Shown here: in pieces, positions 1-5,981 of the stretch
Position numbering within the stretch: position 1 is the stretch's first letter
Layout of the letters: each line of letters begins with the position of its first letter
Assembly: GCA_021848865.1 (NCBI GenBank)
Contig: JAJZTO010000176.1
Coordinates: 1 to 6,161 of the forward strand
DNA from: Myxococcales bacterium
GTDB lineage: Bacteria > Myxococcota > Myxococcia > Myxococcales > Anaeromyxobacteraceae
Direction of reading: 5' to 3'
DNA: 6,161 nucleotides
Notes under the pieces: generated by a model
Told to the model about the DNA's origin: nothing
Databases searched by the model: none
Seen by the model: the letters and a program-made list of their open reading frames with translations, nothing else
Made by a program: the position numbers and the translations under genes

Positions 1-14
1 TACCACTCCCCGGC

Positions 15-719
15 ATGCAGCCCTGGGAGATCGTGGAGCGGGCCCGCGCGCCGGGGGGCGACGAGCTCCAGCTGGCGCGGCGCGGCGGCGAGTGGGTGGT
101 CCGCGCCGGCGGGCGGGTGCTGATGTCGAGCCGGATGCACGGCTCGGAGGAGGCGCTGGCGGCGCTGGCGCTGCGGCGCCTGGAGCGGGTGCGCACCGTG
201 CTGGTCGGCGGGCTGGGGCTCGGCTACACCGCCCGCGCGGCGCTCGACCGGGTCGGTCCCGAGGCCCGGGTGATCGTGGCCGAGCTGCTGCCGGAGCTGG
301 CCGACTGGAACCGCCGCCACGTCGGCGACCTGGCCGGCCGGCCGCTCGACGACCCGCGCCTCCGCCTGCAGATCGGCGACGTCTTCGGCCGCATCGCCGA
401 GGCCCACGGGGCCTTCGACGCCATCCTGCTCGACGTGGACAACGGCGCCTCGCCCATCGCCGCCCCCGCCAACAGGCGGCTCTACGGCGGCAAGGGCGTG
501 CGCGCCTGCGCCGAGGCGCTCCGGCCCGGCGGCGTCCTGGCGGTCTGGTCGGCCGGCCCCGACGAGGCCTACCGGGAACGGCTCTCCCGGGCCGGCCTGG
601 AGGCCCGCGCCGAGGTGGTGCCGGCCCGCGGCGGCGCCGGCGGCGGCGTGAAGCACGTCATCTTCGTGGCGGAGAAGCCGGGGGCGCGGCGCGCGGCGGT
701 TCCTCGACCGCGCCGCTGA
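15..719 (+). CDS. Spermidine-synthase-like Rossmann-fold protein (possible SAM-dependent methyltransferase)
   Basis: The 234-residue product has the core of the spermidine synthase / class I methyltransferase fold. A glycine-rich nucleotide loop GGLGLGY lies at residues 65-71, an acidic residue (E90) ends the second strand as expected for ribose binding, GDVFG is at 121-125, the strand-4 motif FDAILLDVDNG is at about 134-144, and a late LRPGGVLAVWS strand is at about 169-179. Length is a little below a full spermidine synthase (about 280), and the N-terminal beta-barrel part is short. The aspartate of the usual GGGDGG loop and the D-x-T-D-P catalytic segment of true spermidine synthases are absent, so aminopropyl transfer to putrescine is doubtful. 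The real substrate is unknown. The ATG at 15 fits the fold; only 14 bases precede it and no Shine-Dalgarno is visible there. The Arg/Pro-rich tail (about residues 221-234) looks disordered. It ends four bases before the ABC-F gene, so the two are probably co-transcribed. Confidence 0.85.
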   Translation: MQPWEIVERARAPGGDELQLARRGGEWVVRAGGRVLMSSRMHGSEEALAALALRRLERVRTVLVGGLGLGYTARAALDRVGPEARVIVAELLPELADWNRRHVGDLAGRPLDDPRLRLQIGDVFGRIAEAHGAFDAILLDVDNGASPIAAPANRRLYGGKGVRACAEALRPGGVLAVWSAGPDEAYRERLSRAGLEARAEVVPARGGAGGGVKHVIFVAEKPGARRAAVPRPRR

Positions 720-723
720 GGGC

Positions 724-2376
724 GTGGTAACAAGCGCCCCCTTGATCCGCTTCGACGCCATCTCCAAGCAGCACGGGAACCAGATCCTCTTCCTCGAGGC
801 CTCGGCCGCGATCCACCGCGGCGAGAAGGTGGGGCTGGTCGGCCCCAACGGCGCCGGCAAGTCCACCCTCTTCCGCATGATCATGCGCGAGGAGGAGCCG
901 GACGAGGGGCAGGTGGCCATCGACCGCGGCGTCACCATCGGCCACTTCAGCCAGGACGTGGGCGAGATGCGCGGCCGCTCGGCGGTGGCGGAGACCATGG
1001 ACGGCGCCGGGCCGGTCTCGGCGGTCGCCGCCGAGCTCCGGGAGCTGGAGGAGGCCATGGCCGACCCGGCCCGGGCCGCCGAGCTGGACGAGCTGGTGGA
1101 GCGCTTCGGCCACGCCCAGGCCCGCTTCGACGAGCTGGGGGGCTACTCGCTGGAGGCCCGGGCCCGGGAGATCCTGGCCGGCCTGGGCTTCTCCGAGGCG
1201 ACGATGGACGGCGACGTCGGGGCCCTCTCCGGCGGCTGGAAGATGCGGGTGGCGCTGGCGCGCATCCTGCTCATGCGCCCCGACGCCATGCTGCTGGACG
1301 AGCCCTCCAACCACCTGGACCTCGAGTCGATCATCTGGCTGGAGGAGTTCCTCCAGGGGTACGAGGGGGCCATCCTCATGACCTCGCACGACCGCGAGTT
1401 CATGAACCGGGTGGTCCGGCAGATCGTCGAGATCGACGGCGGCGAGCTGACCACCTGGTCCGGCGACTACGACTTCTACGAGCGGGAGCGGGCCGTCGCC
1501 GAGGCCCACCAGCAGGCCCAGTTCGACCGCCAGCAGGCCATGCTGAAGAAGGAGCTGGCCTTCATCGAGCGGTTCAAGGCCCGCGCCTCGCACGCCGCCC
1601 AGGTCCAGTCGCGGGTGAAGAAGCTGGACAAGATCGAGAAGGTCGAGCCGCCCAAGCGGCGCAGGACCGCGGTCTTCGAGTTCCGGCCCCCGCCCCGCTC
1701 CGGCGAGGACGTGGCCAAGCTCGCCGGGGTGCGCAAGGGGTGGGGCGCGCGGCCCGTCCACGAGCGGCTCGACCTGCTGGTGCGGCGCGGCGAGCGCTGG
1801 TGCGTGCTGGGCCAGAACGGCGCCGGCAAGTCCACCCTCCTCAAGCTGGTGGCCGGCGAGCTCGCCCCCGACGCCGGGACGGTGACGGTCGGCGCCAGCG
1901 TCCGCATGGGCTACTTCGCCCAGCACGCCATGGAGCTGCTGGAGGCGGAGAAGACGGTCTGGGAGACCGTCCAGGACGCCTTCCCGCGGGCCTCGGTGGG
2001 CTCGCTGCGGACGCTGTGCGGCTGCTTCGGCTTCTCCGGCGACGAGATCGAGAAGCGCTGCCGGGTGCTGTCCGGCGGGGAGAAGGCGCGGCTGGTGCTG
2101 GCGCGGCTGCTCTACGACCCGCCGAACTTCCTGGTCCTCGACGAGCCCACCAACCACCTCGACATGGGCACCAAGGACATGCTGGTCCGGGCGCTCGCCG
2201 CCTACGAGGGGACGATGCTCTTCGTCTCCCACGACCGGCGCTTCCTCGCGGCCCTCTCCAACCGGGTGCTGGAGCTGACGCCGGAGGGGGCGGTCCCCTA
2301 CGGCGGCGGCTACTCCGAGTACGTGGCCCGCACCGGGCGCGAGGCGCCGGGCCTGCGCGAGGCGCCGGGGCGGTAG
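724..2376 (+). CDS. ABC-F family ATPase (ribosome-associated, two ABC domains)
   Basis: The 550-residue soluble protein has two ABC ATPase domains in tandem and no membrane segment, the ABC-F layout (EttA, Uup, YbiT and resistance-type relatives). Domain 1 has Walker A GPNGAGKST (40-48), signature LSGGWK (168-173), Walker B/catalytic Glu at D192-E193 and H-loop His222. Domain 2 has Walker A GQNGAGKST (363-371), signature LSGGEKARL (449-457), D473-E474 and His503. Between them, about residues 250-310, is a charged, probably coiled-coil linker rich in Lys/Arg/Gln with the family-typical KARAS..QVQSR pattern. In characterised members this linker contacts the P-site tRNA and the peptidyl-transferase centre. 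Known members bind the ribosomal E site and relieve stalling or protect against antibiotics; which role applies here cannot be told. All catalytic residues are intact. The start is uncertain: GTG at 724 is used here, but TTG at 742 would give the family-like N-terminus beginning IRFDAISK, and neither has a well-spaced Shine-Dalgarno. The C-terminus ends in a short duplicated REAPG motif. Confidence 0.95.
   Translation: MVTSAPLIRFDAISKQHGNQILFLEASAAIHRGEKVGLVGPNGAGKSTLFRMIMREEEPDEGQVAIDRGVTIGHFSQDVGEMRGRSAVAETMDGAGPVSAVAAELRELEEAMADPARAAELDELVERFGHAQARFDELGGYSLEARAREILAGLGFSEATMDGDVGALSGGWKMRVALARILLMRPDAMLLDEPSNHLDLESIIWLEEFLQGYEGAILMTSHDREFMNRVVRQIVEIDGGELTTWSGDYDFYERERAVAEAHQQAQFDRQQAMLKKELAFIERFKARASHAAQVQSRVKKLDKIEKVEPPKRRRTAVFEFRPPPRSGEDVAKLAGVRKGWGARPVHERLDLLVRRGERWCVLGQNGAGKSTLLKLVAGELAPDAGTVTVGASVRMGYFAQHAMELLEAEKTVWETVQDAFPRASVGSLRTLCGCFGFSGDEIEKRCRVLSGGEKARLVLARLLYDPPNFLVLDEPTNHLDMGTKDMLVRALAAYEGTMLFVSHDRRFLAALSNRVLELTPEGAVPYGGGYSEYVARTGREAPGLREAPGR
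2337..2369 (+). repeat. 15-bp direct repeat, 18-bp period, at the 3' end of the ABC-F gene
   Basis: GCGCGAGGCGCCGGG occurs at 2337-2351 and again, identical, at 2355-2369. The 18-base period is six codons, so the reading frame is kept and the protein ends in two REAPG units. It looks like a small in-frame tandem duplication in a low-complexity tail and probably has no functional role. Confidence 0.7.
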
Positions 2377-2377
2377 C

Positions 2378-2399
2378 GGCCGGCCGGGCCCCGCCGGCC
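2378..2399. terminator. GC hairpin between convergent genes, possible bidirectional terminator
   Basis: GGCCGGC (2378-2384) and GCCGGCC (2393-2399) form a perfect seven-base-pair stem around an eight-base loop. This fills almost all of the 24-base gap between the stops of the ABC-F gene and the leftward patatin gene. The position suits a shared terminator, but no T-run follows on either strand, so a standard intrinsic terminator is not shown. In DNA this GC-rich such a stem can also arise by chance. Confidence 0.35.
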
Positions 2400-2400
2400 T

Positions 2401-3537
2401 TCAGGCCGCGCCGTCGAGGAAGGCCGCGATCTCCGAGGCCCGCTCCTCCCCGTCGGCGCGCCCCATCGCCAGCAGGTCGCCGCAGTAGCCGGGCTCGAAG
2501 AGCAGGTAGGAGAGGAGGCCGCCGCCGCCGCGCCGCCCCACGCCCAGGCCGCGCAGCAGCAGCCGGACCCCGCGCGGCAGGGCGTCGAGGTGGCGCAGCG
2601 CCACCTCCTCCAGCGACGCCCCCGGCGAGAGGGCGAGCAGCCCGACGTCGCGCAGCGGCACCGGGCTGCGCGGGAGGGCCGCCGGATCGATCTGGCGCAC
2701 CGCCTCGTTCACCAGCCGGATGCGCTCCAGGTCGGTGCCCAGCGCGTCGGTGAACATCCCGGCCAGCACCTGCCCGCCGATCTCGGCGGTGGACGGCGGC
2801 GTGCCCGGCGGCCCGCCGGCGTGGCGCGCCCCCTGCGCCGCGACGACCAGGATGCGGTCGGCGCCGAGGTGGAGGGCCGAGGAGACCGGGGCCACCTGGC
2901 GGACGGCGCCGTCGCCGTACCACTCGCCGTCCACCTCGGCCGGCGGGAAGATCAGCGGGATGGCGCAGGAGGCCAGCAGGTGCTCGACGCCGATGCGGAC
3001 CGGGACGCCGGCCCGCTGGGCGCGGCTCCAGCCCTCGACGCCGCGCGCCTGGAAGAAGGTCACCGAGCGGCCGCTGCGCCAGGCGTGGGCCGAGACCGCC
3101 AGCGCCTCCAGGGTCCCGGCGGCCAGCGCCGCGTCGACGGCGTCGAAGCGGACGGTGCGGCGCAGCAGCTCGGCCAGCGGCGCGTTGTCGAGGAGGCTGG
3201 CGGGGCGGCGGCGGCCCGCCAGCGAGCCCAGCAGCCCCTGGGCCCGGCGGGCCAGGCTCCAGGGGTCGGTGCGGAACACGTCGCCGGCGTGCAGGCCGGT
3301 CCACACCGCCTGGAGCCGCTCCAGCGCGTCGGCGAAGCGCGGCGCGCCCGAGGCCAGGGCGGCGGCGTTGATGGCGCCCGCGGAGGTGCCGCAGACGATC
3401 GCGAAGGGGAGGGGCGCGCCCGGCGGGAAGCGCGCGGCGACCGCCTGGAGCACGCCCACCTGCCAGGCGGCCCGGGCCCCGCCGCCGGAGAGCACCAGGG
3501 CGATCCTCGGTCGCGGCGTGGTCCCTGGACCCGTCAT
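2401..3537 (-). CDS. Patatin-like phospholipase (RssA/NTE-type serine hydrolase)
   Basis: The 378-residue protein has the full patatin catalytic set. The glycine-rich oxyanion-hole loop SGGGARAAWQ is at 17-26, the nucleophile elbow GTSAG is at 50-54 with Ser52, and the second member of the catalytic dyad is Asp209 in DGA (209-211), preceded by the typical segment IPLIFPP (193-199). Family members hydrolyse acyl esters of phospholipids or lysophospholipids; the substrate here cannot be predicted. The C-terminal part (about 250-378), with LLSYLLFEPGYCGDLLAMG near residues 341-359, matches bacterial RssA-like patatins. There is no signal peptide or convincing membrane helix, so it is probably cytoplasmic or peripheral at the inner membrane. 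The ATG at 3537 is preceded by a purine-rich Shine-Dalgarno. The gene lies 13 bases downstream of spmB on the same strand, so it is probably the last gene of an spmA-spmB-patatin unit. Confidence 0.93.
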   Translation of the reverse strand: MTGPGTTPRPRIALVLSGGGARAAWQVGVLQAVAARFPPGAPLPFAIVCGTSAGAINAAALASGAPRFADALERLQAVWTGLHAGDVFRTDPWSLARRAQGLLGSLAGRRRPASLLDNAPLAELLRRTVRFDAVDAALAAGTLEALAVSAHAWRSGRSVTFFQARGVEGWSRAQRAGVPVRIGVEHLLASCAIPLIFPPAEVDGEWYGDGAVRQVAPVSSALHLGADRILVVAAQGARHAGGPPGTPPSTAEIGGQVLAGMFTDALGTDLERIRLVNEAVRQIDPAALPRSPVPLRDVGLLALSPGASLEEVALRHLDALPRGVRLLLRGLGVGRRGGGGLLSYLLFEPGYCGDLLAMGRADGEERASEIAAFLDGAA

Positions 3538-3548
3538 CCTCTCCCCCC
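3538..3548 (-). promoter_or_regulatory. Ribosome binding site of the patatin gene
   Basis: On the minus strand the bases just before the ATG at 3537 read GGGGGGAGAGG. This is a strong purine-rich Shine-Dalgarno-like run in the 13-base gap after the spmB stop. It supports this start codon and separate translation initiation within the operon. Confidence 0.55.
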
Positions 3549-3550
3549 GA

Positions 3551-4090
3551 CTACGGCCCGAAGAGCGCGCGCACCACCAGCACCGAGGCGCCGAAGCCGG
3601 CGAGGTCGGCGAGGAGCCCGGCCGGGAGCGCCTGGCGGTACCGGGTGATGCCCACCGAGCCCATGTAGACCGCGAGCACGTAGAAGGTGGTCTCGGTGGA
3701 GCCGGCCATCACCGAGACCAGCCGGCCGGCGTACCCGTCCGGCCCGTCGCCGCGCAGCACGTCGCCGACCACGCCCAGCGCCGCGCCGCCGGAGAGCGGC
3801 CGGACCAGCACCATGGGGAGCACGCTGGGCGGCAGCCCCAGCGCCGCGGTCGCCGGCCCGAGCAGGCGGGCCACGCCGTCGAGCGCCCCCGAGGCGCGCA
3901 GCATCCCCAGCGCCACCAGGACCGCGACCAGGGGCGGGATGACGCGGATCGCCACCTGGAAGCCCTCCTTCGCCCCCTCCAGGAAGGCCGGGTAGACCTT
4001 CACCTTCCGCGTCAGGGCGTAGAGCGGGACGCCGGCGAGCAGCAGGGGGATGGCCCAGCGCGAGACCGCCTCGAGCGCCAGGCGGATCAC
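3551..4090 (-). CDS. spmB: SpmB-like membrane protein (spore maturation protein B family)
   Basis: The 179-residue integral membrane protein carries the SpmB signatures: VRPLSGGAALGVVGD at 96-110 and GSTETTFYVLAVYMGSVGI at 130-148, with about five or six hydrophobic segments (roughly 9-26, 43-63, 73-85, 102-112, 134-148 and 155-175). SpmB belongs to the Gate/nucleoside-recognition family; with SpmA it is needed for full spore-core dehydration in Bacillus subtilis, but the transported substrate is unknown. The reading frame stays open far upstream to about 4900, but everything before 4090 is an artefact antiparallel to or out of frame with spmA. The GTG at 4090 is chosen because the family N-terminus starts there, GGAG (4096-4099, minus strand) sits five bases upstream, and the start overlaps the spmA stop as GTGA (4087-4090). 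This implies translational coupling. The family assignment is secure; the role outside endospore formers is not known. Confidence 0.92.
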   Translation of the reverse strand: MIRLALEAVSRWAIPLLLAGVPLYALTRKVKVYPAFLEGAKEGFQVAIRVIPPLVAVLVALGMLRASGALDGVARLLGPATAALGLPPSVLPMVLVRPLSGGAALGVVGDVLRGDGPDGYAGRLVSVMAGSTETTFYVLAVYMGSVGITRYRQALPAGLLADLAGFGASVLVVRALFGP

Positions 4091-4680
4091 CGGGGCTCCG
4101 GGGGGCGGGGGTAGAGGTGGCGCAGCAGGCGGGCGGCCGCCAGCGCCACGGCGGTGGCGCAGAGCGAGGCGATCAGGGTGGCCCCCAGGACGTCGGCGGG
4201 CTGCGGCGCGGCGGCGGCGGCCCGCAGGGCGATGACGGTCGCCGGGACCAGCTGCACCGAGGCGGTGTTCAGGGCGCAGAACAGCGCCTGGGCGTCGCTG
4301 GCCGTCCCCTTGTGCGGGTTCAGCTCCTCCAGCGCCGCCATGGCCTTGAGGCCGAAGGGGGTGGCGGCGTTGCCGAGCCCCAGCATGTTGGCGGCCACGT
4401 TCATCACCATGGCGCCGAGGGCCGGGTGCTCGGGGGGCACCTCGGGGAAGAGCCGGCGCAGCACCGGCCGGGCGGCGCGCCCGAGCAGCCGGACCAGCCC
4501 GGCCTCCTCGGCCACCCGCATCAGGCCGAGCCAGAGGGCCATGACGCCGGCGAGGCCGATGGAGAGGGTGACGGCGCGCCCCGCCGACTCGACCACCGCC
4601 GGGGTGAGCGCCTCGATCCGGCCGGTGGCCGCGGCCACGGCCACGGAGAGGGCCACCAGCAGCACCCACACCAGGCTCAT
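4087..4680 (-). CDS. spmA: SpmA-like membrane protein (spore maturation protein A family)
   Basis: The 197-residue integral membrane protein matches SpmA along its length. The N-terminal hydrophobic helix (2-20) ends in TGR as in family members. The hallmark NMLGLGNAATPFGLKAM is at 98-114, and a second hallmark, LNTASVQLVPATVIALR, is at 137-153. Further hydrophobic segments lie at about 38-56, 88-102 and 163-184. SpmA acts with SpmB in the membrane; in Bacillus loss of either gives spores with a wetter, less heat-resistant core. In many Gram-negative bacteria the two domains are fused in one protein, whereas here they remain separate. It is the first gene of the leftward unit. The ATG at 4680 is the family-consistent start but has no visible Shine-Dalgarno. 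An AT-rich hexamer lies eight bases upstream, so the message may be leaderless. Confidence 0.92.
   Translation of the reverse strand: MSLVWVLLVALSVAVAAATGRIEALTPAVVESAGRAVTLSIGLAGVMALWLGLMRVAEEAGLVRLLGRAARPVLRRLFPEVPPEHPALGAMVMNVAANMLGLGNAATPFGLKAMAALEELNPHKGTASDAQALFCALNTASVQLVPATVIALRAAAAAPQPADVLGATLIASLCATAVALAAARLLRHLYPRPPEPR
4096..4099 (-). promoter_or_regulatory. Ribosome binding site deciding the spmB start
   Basis: GGAG on the minus strand, inside the 3' end of spmA and five bases before the GTG at 4090, is the feature that selects this GTG among many in-frame upstream codons. Confidence 0.6.
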
Positions 4681-4784
4681 GGCGGCGATTGTCGTCGCGG
4701 GCCGCGGCCGAGGCGAGTTTTCGGGAGCGGCGCGGCGGCCGTCGACACCCGCGGGCCGGTCGTGCGCTAAGCTGCTCGTCCCCC
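4681..4784. promoter_or_regulatory. Divergent promoter region between spmA and the GT87 gene
   Basis: This is the only region from which two genes are read outward, so both promoters should lie here. For spmA (minus strand) a -10-like GACAAT occupies 4693-4688, seven bases from the ATG. For the rightward gene a -10-like TAAGCT (4768-4773) lies eleven bases before the ATG at 4785. No convincing -35 hexamer is seen for either. A short AT-rich island, GAGTTTTCGG, lies at 4715-4724, unusual in this composition and a possible regulator or sigma contact. Neither gene has a Shine-Dalgarno. No palindromic operator was recognised. Confidence 0.45.
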
Positions 4785-5981
4785 ATGCTCCGGAAGCTCC
4801 GCGCCCTCTTCTCGACCCGCTGGACCGCCGGCCTGGCGGTGGTGCTGCTGCTCGGCCTCCTCTTCCTCCTCGCCGACCTGAAGAACCACCGCTTCGCCAT
4901 GGTGGACTTCGAGGTCTTCTACCGGGCCGCCCGGCGGGCCTGGGCCGGCGCGAACCTCTACCGGCCGGTCGAGGACGGCTTCTACGAGTACAAGTACGGC
5001 CCCACCGCCGCCTACTTCTTCCTGCCCTTCGCGGCGCTGCCCCTGGTCGCCGCCAAGGTGGCCTACTGGCTCTTCCTCGCCGCGGTGGTCCCGGCCAACC
5101 TGTTCCTCTCCCTGCGCCTGGCGCGCCCGGGCTTCCGGGCCGACCCGCCCGGGCGCGTGAACCGCCTCACCCTGCTGGCCGCGGCCAGCGTCGCCGTCCA
5201 CTTCATGCTGGAGCTGCACCTCGGCCAGGTGAACCAGCTCCTGCTGCTCCTCTACCTGCTCGCCGCCACCGCCGCGGCCGCCGGCCGGCCGCTGCTCTTC
5301 GGCCTGCCGCTCGCCGCCAGCCTCTTCCTCAAGCCCTTCGGCCTGGTCTTCCTGCCCTGGCTGGCGCTGCGGCGCCGCTGGCGCGACCTCGCCGCGCTGG
5401 CCGCCTGGACCGCCGCCGGCGCGCTGCTGCCGCGGCTCTTCTACACCGGCCCGGCGCTGGCGGAGCAGTACCGGGGCTGGGCGGCGCGCATCGGCGAGGA
5501 GATGGCGAAGAAGACGGCCCTGCTCGCCCCGGCGAACCACACCCTGGCGTCGCTGCTGGCGCGCTACACGCCGCTGCGCGCCCTGGCCGGAACGCCGGAG
5601 GGCTCCCGGGCCCTCCAGCTCGGCGTGCTGGTGCTGCTCGCGGCGGCCTTTCTCTGGTTCGTGCGCCGCGGGCGCGAGGCGGAGCGGGCGCTCCCCGGCG
5701 ACTTCGCGGCGCTGCTCACCGCGGTGCCCCTGCTCGCCTTCACCAACTACAACGCCTTCGGCTCCACCATGCTGGCGGCGACGGTCCTGCTCTGGAACCT
5801 GGACCGGCTCGGGGCGTGGCGCTGGGCCGCCGTCTCCGGGATGGTGCTGGTCGGCGGCAACGTCTACGACCTGTGGGGGAAGCGGCTCTTCGGCCTCTTC
5901 GACGACCTGTCGCTGGTGGCGGTGGGCGCGACGCTGCTGCTCGCCGCCCTCTTCGCCGGGCGGCGCCGCGGCGCCCTCTAG
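4785..5981 (+). CDS. GT87-type (DUF2029) integral-membrane glycosyltransferase
   Basis: The 398-residue protein has about nine or ten hydrophobic helices (including roughly 14-31, 75-110 as two, 128-143, 151-166, 170-192, 201-215, 278-293, 308-320, 330-338, 346-360 and 375-391). It resembles the GT87 family, polyprenol-phosphate-sugar dependent GT-C enzymes such as mycobacterial PimE. Visible family features are the periplasmic DFEVFYRAA with the likely catalytic Asp41 just after helix 1, LYRP (58-61), YKYGP (69-73), GQVN (147-150), the LKP pair K183-P184, and NHTL (251-254). It probably transfers a hexose or pentose from a lipid carrier to a glycolipid or other envelope acceptor on the outer face of the inner membrane; sugar and acceptor are unknown. 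An in-frame TTG at 4689 would add 32 Arg-rich residues unlike the family, so the ATG at 4785 is preferred. No other glycan gene is adjacent, so it appears to be an orphan. Confidence 0.85.
   Translation: MLRKLRALFSTRWTAGLAVVLLLGLLFLLADLKNHRFAMVDFEVFYRAARRAWAGANLYRPVEDGFYEYKYGPTAAYFFLPFAALPLVAAKVAYWLFLAAVVPANLFLSLRLARPGFRADPPGRVNRLTLLAAASVAVHFMLELHLGQVNQLLLLLYLLAATAAAAGRPLLFGLPLAASLFLKPFGLVFLPWLALRRRWRDLAALAAWTAAGALLPRLFYTGPALAEQYRGWAARIGEEMAKKTALLAPANHTLASLLARYTPLRALAGTPEGSRALQLGVLVLLAAAFLWFVRRGREAERALPGDFAALLTAVPLLAFTNYNAFGSTMLAATVLLWNLDRLGAWRWAAVSGMVLVGGNVYDLWGKRLFGLFDDLSLVAVGATLLLAALFAGRRRGAL

Noticed and set aside
92..730. A second plus-strand frame overlapping the spermidine-synthase-like gene
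   Set aside because: Its product is almost only Gly, Ala, Arg and Pro, typical of a frame-shifted GC-rich gene, while the other frame carries the fold motifs.
658..2232. A 524-codon open frame on the minus strand opposite the ABC-F gene
   Set aside because: It lies antisense to a gene with all ABC motifs intact, its product is low-complexity (Gly/Leu/Val/His/Gln/Asp-rich) with no recognisable domain, and such frames are common in very GC-rich DNA where stops are rare.
1841..3304. A 487-codon minus-strand frame spanning the ABC-F and patatin genes
   Set aside because: It is out of frame with the patatin gene, which has a complete catalytic dyad, and its product is Arg/Pro/Ala/Gly low-complexity.
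2590..4114. Long plus-strand frames opposite patatin and spmB
   Set aside because: They are antisense shadows of genes with clear family motifs; the products have no domain-like features.
4689..4784. N-terminal extension of the GT87 gene from the TTG at 4689
   Set aside because: The added 32 residues are Arg/Ala/Ser-rich, unlike the family, and would cover the putative promoter. The ATG at 4785 sits just before the first membrane helix.
4091..4900. Upstream extension of the spmB frame, which would give a 449-residue protein
   Set aside because: The extension runs out of frame through spmA and across the promoter region into the antisense of the glycosyltransferase. The SpmB family start, a GGAG five bases upstream and the GTGA overlap all place the start at 4090.
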